Of a DNA stretch of 64,000 bases, positions 48,901-57,900 are shown one piece after another. The DNA comes from Reticulitermes speratus (taxonomy: Eukaryota; Arthropoda; Insecta; Blattodea; Rhinotermitidae). A model generated the notes under the pieces. It did no database searches and was not told the origin of the DNA. It saw only the letters and a program-made list of their open reading frames with translations. The position numbers were made by a program, and so were the translations under genes. Location of the stretch: assembly GCA_021186555.1 (NCBI GenBank), contig JAJKFL010000012.1, positions 20,719,711 through 20,783,710 of the forward strand, written 5' to 3'. Each line of letters begins with the position of its first letter. The first letter of the stretch is position 1.

Positions 48901-51900
48901 TGCCGCCAAAGGGCGCATTGTATTAAGTGACACCTACCATTAGTAAGAAATGAAAAATGAAAAAGAAGTCGATACAGTGTTACCTGATGACAAAAATGGT
49001 GACCGGATAAATGCGCACACGACGAAAGCCCACACGACAATTGCGCACAGATTAAACCCCACAGTCATGAATGCTCACAGGAAAAATACCCACACCGATA
49101 AATGCTCACACGGATATATGCTCACACGGATGAATGCTCACAAGGATAATTGCTCACAAGTTTAAATGCTCACATTGATAAATGCTCACACGGGCGAATT
49201 GTCACACAGGAAAGTACGCACATACAAGAATTAGGTTAGGTTAGCGTTCAGGCTATGTCTCTGTTCTGTATATGAAGGGAATGGCCACTGGACACAAACT
49301 TAGGTTAGCGTGTAGGCTATGTCTCTGTTTTGTATATTAAGTGAATGGCCACTGGACACAAACTTAGGTTAGCGTTCAGGCTACGTCTCTGTTTTGTATA
49401 TTAAGTGAATGGCCACTGGACACAAAGTTAGGTTAGCGTTCAGGCTATGTCTCTGTTCTGTATATGAAGGGAATGGCCACTGGACACAAACTTACGTTAG
49501 CGTGTAGGCTATGTCTCTGTTTTGTATATTAAGTGAATGGCCAATGGACACAAACTTAGGTTAGAGTTCAGGCTATGTCTCTGCTTTGTATATTAAGTGA
49601 ATGGCCAATGGACACAAACTTAGGTTAGCGTTCAGGCTATGTCTCTGTTTTGTATATTAAGTGAATGGCCACTGGACAGAAACTTAGGTTAGCGTTCAGG
49701 CTATGTCTCTGTTTTGTATATGAAGGGAATGGCCACTGGACACAAACTTAGGTTAGCGTGTAGGCTATGTCTCTGTTACAGTCAGCGCGATATTTCAACC
49801 TCGTCCCCCTCATTACACTACCATTACTTTCCTGTTTGACAATTCGCCCGTGTGAGCATTTGTCCGTGTGAGCATTTATCCTTGTGAGCATTCATCCGTG
49901 TGAGCATATATCCGTGTGAGCATTTATCGGTGTGGGTATTTTTCCTGTGAGCATTCATGACAGTGGGGTTTTATCTGTGCGCAATTGTCGTGTGGGCTTT
50001 CGTCGTGTGGGCTTTTGTCATGGAACCGACAAAAATAATGGATATACCGAGGACTATAGTCATCCACATACACCAACTGGTGCAGTGTGTGCATTAGTTG
50101 GTGTATGTGGATGATTATAGTCACAATGCACGGAACGAATAATGTTAAATACCGAGGACTGTTTGGTGTTTTAAAAAAAAAAGTAAGAAATAGTCAGTAG
50201 AAAGTCAATAATTTATATATGTACAAGAATGGGTTGACATCACGTGCAGTGGCAATTACAAAGTTGTAGACTACAGATGTAAAGATGGCTTTGGAACTAA
50301 TTCGATACAAATTATGCAGCAAGACAATACGACGACATACCAGTTTAGAGGCAAGTCTTTCTCTTTTACTGTAAGAGAGCAGGTGTGGTACTGACTTTCT
50401 GGAGCTGAATTCAGCATATTCAATCTTTCGTGGTTTATTTTCAAAAATTTTATAAATACATTTGAAAATGGATGCTGCCATCAGTTTATTAGATTTTAGT
50501 ATTGTACTGCTTTATAAATTTCGTCCCACAATTCTCCTAATTGTTTTACACATTTGGTTTAATGTCTCTGTCTCCATTCTTTCACTAATGTATAGCAATA
50601 CCTACATAATTATATTTTGGTGACTCTTCACGCGATTCGTTGTTTTACATCTAAGATAATAATTTCCTCAGAACGATGTTTTACTTTTGTTACTTGACTT
50701 TCTAAAAAATAAATCTGTTCATTATACTTTCTCATATTTCATTTCTGTAAGATTCTGACGACGGTGTGTCTCATTTGAGATTATTTGCTTCTTGGACTTT
50801 GCCCATCCGCTGGTATTTTAAAATAAATAAGAGCTATATAAATAAATATGTGCAGTAAATAGAACACTGCGTCTGGGGGAAGGACCGGTCACCATCTTTA
50901 GGCTAAAATAACCAGATATAGTCAGCTGGGTCCAATAGACAAAGCTACTATCAATCTGAGAGTAGCTTTACCTGTCGGACCCAGCTGAGTAGGTCTTGTT
51001 ATTTTAGCCTGAAGAGGGGCCGATTTTGTCCCCGAAACGTAGTGTATTATTTACTACAAATTTTGTATTTTATTCGTATTACTTTCCCATATTTGTTTGT
51101 AATTATAAAGATAAATAGGAGGCTATGGAATCTAAATTTAGAGCTGCGTCATATGGCCGACGTAGCATGCGATTTACAGCAGATAAGTGAATAACTATTC
51201 GCATAAATGATCACTGGCTGGGCGGTGCGCTGCTGTGTGCTATGAAAGATCAAAGGTGGTCAGGTTACAAATCAGACCGTGAAACTTCCCCCACGTTTAA
51301 CGAAAGGGCTGTTTGGATTAAATTATTTCCACTTTGTGGCACTGAGTGCTGTTAGCATAATCGTCTGCTTTTTCTTGAAGTCTCACTGTTTGCTTACAGG
51401 CCTTTATCATTTGCCTCTAGAATGTACTCTTTCAGAAGTGAATGTCGATAGGGCCAGGATAATTCCGTCCGTGTAGCACTAGGCTACGGACTGGACGACC
51501 GAGGAATCGGGTTGGATTAACTGCAGGGGCAAGGTATTTGTCTCTTGTCCACGAGTCCAGAAATGCACTGGATTTAAATAACTTCCTATCCAATGTGTAC
51601 GGCGGACTTACCTGTTGTCAAGCGACTTTAACGTGAAGCTGACCATTCGCCTCCATTTACTTCAGTGGTTACGAGTGCGTGTCTGTCCGGTGGTGTGAGA
51701 CTTTATTTACCATCTGCCATTTTACCTTTATAAAGCAGACTGAGAGGTCTTATGCGCCCAAGTATATCTACTTCTGTGGGATAAAACATATTTTTTTAAT
51801 ATAATTTAACCTGTCTGTAGCACTGAATACAGTAAAGACTGTCTAGAACGGAGAATGAATTATTGGAATTTTCTCTTTATAAGAACATTCTTTGTGGTTC

Positions 51901-54900
51901 TATTAATAATGTAAGTGTAGGAATCTAAGTAACGTTTCCTCTAAAAGCGGAAACTGTTTATCTTACAAAAAAAAAAGAAAGCAAGGACTTAACGAGAAGT
52001 TGCCTGCCTGTGTGTTTTTATTTTCTGTTCGTATGATTTTATCCCAAATTTTGCTTTGTCTGCGCAGAAATGCTTCTCCCACAGTTAATGTAAGAATTAA
52101 TCCCGACGTCCAAAAAAATTAGTGCACAGTACGTTTTATGAACTACCAAGAAAGAAGAAAATGTAGGGCAAAAGAAATAGAGCTAAATATTGTTAATAAT
52201 GTATCCAGTAAACGTGCGAGCCTAATATGTGGGAGCAAGAGAAGACAGGCTGGTTATTTGGATCACGGACGCACGAGATGGTAATTTGTCCCTGTCTATG
52301 CCATAAAGGCATAACAGGGATTGGCGGTGTAGCTACACTCATTATTAACCTCAGTTTTAGTTGGGGTGAATGGTCAGCCTCACTTCTCGGCCGCCTTAAG
52401 CTCACAGAACGAGCCTCCAGTCCCATTGTAGAGGAGGCTGGGCGGACTCCAGAGCCGGTCTGGATATTTTGGAGAAGAAAACATCTTATACCCTTGCCGG
52501 AAATCGAAGCACGATTCCTCGATCATCGAGCCCATAGCTTAGCCACTACACCGACTTAGCTACCTCGGCTCCACAGAGATGTTACCGTGCGTTATTTTGT
52601 AGGCAGAGCCAGCTGTGTTAACGCAAAATTTTCTGGAACTCAAAAGTGTTCAGGTACCTCCGGATTCCATTACAAATATGCCTACGTCTTACTGTAGCTG
52701 GGTTTCATTATGGACATTATCGAAGTACGTGACTGCCAGAAGTAATCTGATGTGGAGGGAAACTATGAAATGTGCCTGTTTTAAAAAAACAAATATCAGT
52801 ATACGGCGATGTCCCCAGTCTGTGGGGTTATGTGTTCAGCAAAGCTGGAAACAAGAATTTAGTAGGTCGGGTCCATGTCTTCGGCCGTTTATATACGTTA
52901 TTTGTTCAGCAAAGCTGGAAACAAGAATTTAGTAGGTCGGGTCCATGTCTTCGGCCGTTTATATACGTTATTTGTTCAGCAAAGCTGGAAACAAGAATTT
53001 AGTAGGTCGGGTCCATGTCTTCGGCCGTTTATATACGTTATTTGTTCAGCAAAGCTGGAAACAAGAATTTAGTAGGTCGAGTCCATGTCTTCGGCCGTTT
53101 ATATACGTTATTTGTTCAGCAAAGCTGGAAACAAGAATTTAGTAGGTCGGGTCCATGTCTTCGGCCGTTTATATTCTCGATATTTCGCACATTTTCTGTG
53201 TATTTATTTGCGTATTTGTGTATTTAACAAGACATCATAAGTATATGAACACATCATATTGGAGCATGATGGCAACACATGCTATAACTCATTTATATCA
53301 AAAACTTTTTTTTGAGGAGGTTAGCTAGCTTTAGGTAGTGTTCACTAGTTGATTTTGTGTTGACGATCGTGAACTTTCGCCTTTGTAATACAAGGCTCTT
53401 TGTTTAGAGACTATGACGGAGGTTTAAGATTCAATGCTGTGTTTTTCTGGGATATGAGACCTTATTATCTTGCAAATCAACACTAGTATTTCAGAGGAAT
53501 ATATCACCAACCCGAAGGCAGAATCAATGTGTTCCCCTTGAAGAGTTTATACGCACCTACCAATCTACATGGTGTCATAATTAGAAGGTAACAACACGAA
53601 CCGAGAAAGTTTCTTGAAGGTCTGAAAAATACTGGCTGATCAAGTAAGAACCTCTATTCAGATTGTAGTTGTCTGGGAGGTGACGCCGTGTAGTCTTCTG
53701 GATAGGCAGAAGACTTTGATTCACGGCCGCGCGAACCTCAGATGCCATACAACATGTCTTTTATTCTAGGCTGTTAGTCGCAAGCCTGTGACCACCGAGT
53801 GCCGGTTTCGATCCCAGTCCAGTTCGCTTAGGATTTGTGGTGGACAGAGTGACACTGAGACAGGTTTTTCTACGAATACTTCTGTTGTCTCCTGCCATCA
53901 TTCCACCAGATCTCCATACGCAGCTATTTAAACCGCTTTTCTTTCCCTCTCTGTCAGTTTTGTGTTCTGCTTTCGAATCTTTGTCCCTAACGCATTCACC
54001 TTTCTGTGTCGCTGTTTCATTGCCCAGACGGTGATGATGAGACGGCCACCGATGCGGAGGACTCTTGCCAACTCCCTCAGCGCTCCCACCCTCCGCTCTG
54101 TCGTCGCGAAGTGATGGACCACAGCCACGGAGAGCACGGCGTCGAAACTGTCGTCCCGAAAAGGCAGGGACAGGTTATCACAGAGCAGCACCTGCAGGCA
54201 TAGAATATTATGCTTAGACTGCAGCGAGAGACGTGGACAAGATTGCACTGGTGTGTGGTGTTGACGTTGTGTTACTGATCGTGTTCAGTGTGTTTTGGTA
54301 CTAAGTGAAAACTTCACAATTTGGACGGAAACTTTCTTGTGAACATAGAATAACTGTGCAGCTGATATCACATACTTAAAAATTTCGTCGTTTTCAATAT
54401 AATAGACGAAATGGCAGAAGATATTGAACGAGGACGTAGCTTGCAAGATGTACTAATACGTCACTTGTTATAGATTTAACACTTTGCAGTCCGAATTATT
54501 ATTGTGAATTCCAACAGTGCCGTCCACATTAATTTTTTTAGAAAATATCTAATGTCCAAAGTTCAAAAGCAGCCAATATTTAACAGAGCTTAGTGAAAAT
54601 CTACATAAAACACTCTAAATAATGTGTCGATTTGAGCTCGACTTTGGACCTGGTACAGCGGAAAGCGATGTCAAGTGTAACTCGACACTGGGCTGATAAG
54701 GTTTAAGTGGATATTTCGATAAATATAAATATATATGTATATAAATGTTAATAACATAAAGATTTGTCAGTAGTACATGTATTTAATGGAGAAGGGGCTA
54801 CTACCGTGACAGCTCGGCCTTAATCGGAAGGTAGTTCCAAGAAAAGAAGTTAAGATGGAAAGACTACTCAATAATAATAATAATAATAATAATCCTCTAA

Positions 54901-57900
54901 AGTACATCAAGAAACTACAGAAAACAGCCATGTTAGGCACTGCGCACATACTTCGCAATTACTAATATAAAAGGACAAAACATTTATCGTGGGAAATAGC
55001 ATTACGTTTACCATAAATTGTAACCACAGAATAGCTGCAACATTGTGTATCCTAGAGACATGGTTTGTTTCAGGTATATAACTGTAAATACCCTGACTAA
55101 ATGCGATAACAAATAATAATAATAACAATAATAATAATGACAATAATAATAATAATGACAATAATAATAATAATGACAATAGAAGATAACATGAAGTGGT
55201 TTTGTTCTTTATTGTAACCGTGATGTCTGGTTTAGAACATCGCTTACAACCTGTGGCACGCGTGCCACTTTTGCCACTTGTCAGTGGCACGCCTCCCGAT
55301 TTGGAAAAAGATTATATATCTGATTTGAAAAATCGGAAATCAAGATAGATGTGTACAGTGTAAAGTCTGATTTTTTTTTATTAGAAATGACTAGTCGCCT
55401 TTCAACGTGATGGGAACATATGATTCATTCAGCATGTGCTGACTGTTAGCTTTCAATGCAAGCAGGTAGAGTGTGCCCCGGACGCTAGTCAGGCAACCTC
55501 TTACAGTACAACTAGGAACACGTGACGATTAGTTTTGGCCTCAGGCGCATCGTGTTTGCGTTTGTCAGTTTCGAGCGGTAGTGTCTTGCATTCTATTAGT
55601 GATGTGAGTAATGTTTATTTGTGAACTTCTTTATACAGTGCCCAGTTCTTCAGAATGAAAGTCGAACAGGAAAATTTAAGATAGTGTTAGCGTACAAGAA
55701 CTTAACTTAGCTTGGGAAGAACGGTTTTGTACTTACAGTGCAAGATGCTATACAGTCAGTACGTTTGAGGCGTGTTGCTTATGTTGTTGTGCCTGAAACT
55801 CGTAATTTAGAAACGTGTTTTAAACATCATGCCAAATCAAGTCTTTTGACGTTCGTAAAATATAGAAGTGGCCCAGATGTACAAACGAACGGTTGATGAC
55901 TTTGCGCTTTGAAGAAGTACTGTGAAGAGTACAAGATATGGTTAGCATTTAACAGGTTGTTTATAATACTGATAATGCTCAACTATGTGTTTTCATTTGT
56001 AGCTTTCAGGTAAAATTTTCTATAATTTTTAATCAAATAACACTTAGACTTGCGTCATCTAATTTACACTAAGCATGAAGATGTTTTAACAGAAATTTAA
56101 ATTTGTATTGAGAAAGAAACTTAGGCTTGGAAAAATTAGATAACATTTGTATGGATAGTGCCTCTTCGGTAATGGGAAATTCAGAAGGTGTGGTATCTTT
56201 TCTGCAGAAGTAATTGAACCGCAATACAAATATCACTGAACTGTCCACAAGGATGGTTTGTGCTCCAAGAGCTTGGGTTTGATATCCTTGACGGAGCATT
56301 GAACTGCATAAACACCGTTCCTTACGTGTTTCATCCAGCAGCAAGCTGCATAAACGCTGTTCCTGATGTGTTTAACGAGCAGAAAGATTTATACACATGC
56401 CTTATGTGCTTGGTCCAAGGTAAGCTGCATCAACACAATTCTTCATGTGCTTAGTCCAGCAGTACTTTTATGTGTTTAATGCAGCAGTGTCCTGCATAAA
56501 CACGGTTATTTATGTGCTTAATACAGCAATAGCTGCATATGCAATTCCTCGTGTACTTAATCAAGCAGTAGGCTACACAGACATAATTCTTTATGTGTTT
56601 GATCCCGCAGTAAGCGGCATAAACACAGTTTGTTGTCAGGCATTATGCTGTCCCTAGTTTCGAAATGAGTTTCTTTAAAATTCAGGTTCGGAAAATAAAG
56701 AATTTCTCCTTCCTTTTAATATCCGTTGGTCGTGGAAAGGAAATGAACTAGAGAGATTTTCGAACGCGAAAAAATCGTGTTTTAGGATTTTTTTTAACGT
56801 AAAGGACAAGTGCCAAGAAATCTCAGACTTCTGAAGTAAAGAAGAATGATTTTGGAACTTAGATTTTCTCACAGATATTAGGAAACCTTTAAACAAACTA
56901 AATTTTCTATAACAGAGAAAAATGCTCTCTCTCTCTCTCCTCACATATTCAATTGTTTGTCAGCGTTAAAGTCAAACCTACGCCTGTTCTGAATAATCTG
57001 ACCCTGAAGGTTGTCTCACTCCAATTTCACATAACAAAAGCAAGTAAAAATTTTGATAAATGTGTAGTGGGAGACAGAAGTGTTTGATTTAAGGGCGCTG
57101 TCAATTGCTGAAATTACATAACGTCAATGCTAGACGAATGGATTATGAATATGGAGACATGGTGAAATGAGACTGGCAGGAGACAGCCAAGTACTCGGAC
57201 AGGAAATCTGTCTTACAAATGTCTCTGAACCAGTCACAGTCGGTGAAGGTTATTTATTTACGTAATTTACACCACACAAAGGGATTTTGTGACAGAATCT
57301 CGTGTATGTACGTGTATTTGTGTGTTTGTATGATTACAGCAGACTTGGTAACATTTTGTGCGAATTTGTACAGTAGTTGTCAGTGGATTCTGTAAGTAGC
57401 TTATAATCTATTGAAAGATACACGAGAGGAAGGACACAAATACTTTAGTTACTAGTGCAGTGTCACATAAATATGTACTGTCGCTCACAGGTATTGTAAT
57501 CACCGAAGTAGTTCATTTAAAGTTTTTGTGGACTTTGAATTTGTTGGCACGGACACGGTTCCTCAGTTGTCCATCCCTTGGCCTAGTCAGTATACCGAGT
57601 GAGCTGTCCCAGGCCCAGGATACTTAAGGGAAGAATATATTTATGGTTGGATCATACTTGTGTGAAACAAGAAGGTCGTAGACTTTTGATGGCGAGGGAT
57701 CATTTTTGACACGTAAAACTGATATCAGCTTGATACACCGAGCTGCATGGTTTTGCACGTGTTGAATGTACCTCATGTTCTTTCTCCCGCGCAGTTTCCG
57801 TCAGGGTGCAACACCGGTCCACTCCGATCTTGAACACCGACGGATTGACACTCAAATACTTGCCATTTCCACACCCTGCAAAATAGAGCCGCTGTATTGG

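Noticed and set aside
50194-50481. 95-codon minus-strand open frame
   Set aside because: No domain, no splice context and biased toward AT-rich codons; possible relic, but nothing supports it.
49236-53174. Tandem arrays as a CRISPR-like array
   Set aside because: Units are directly adjacent with no unique spacers and the setting is eukaryotic.
52615-53227. Five overlapping + strand frames with repeated peptide
   Set aside because: They arise because a 70-bp tandem unit cycles through the three frames; no sign of real coding.
54006-54203. + strand frame over TRMT9B exon 3
   Set aside because: Shadow of the methyltransferase exon, which has family motifs on the minus strand.
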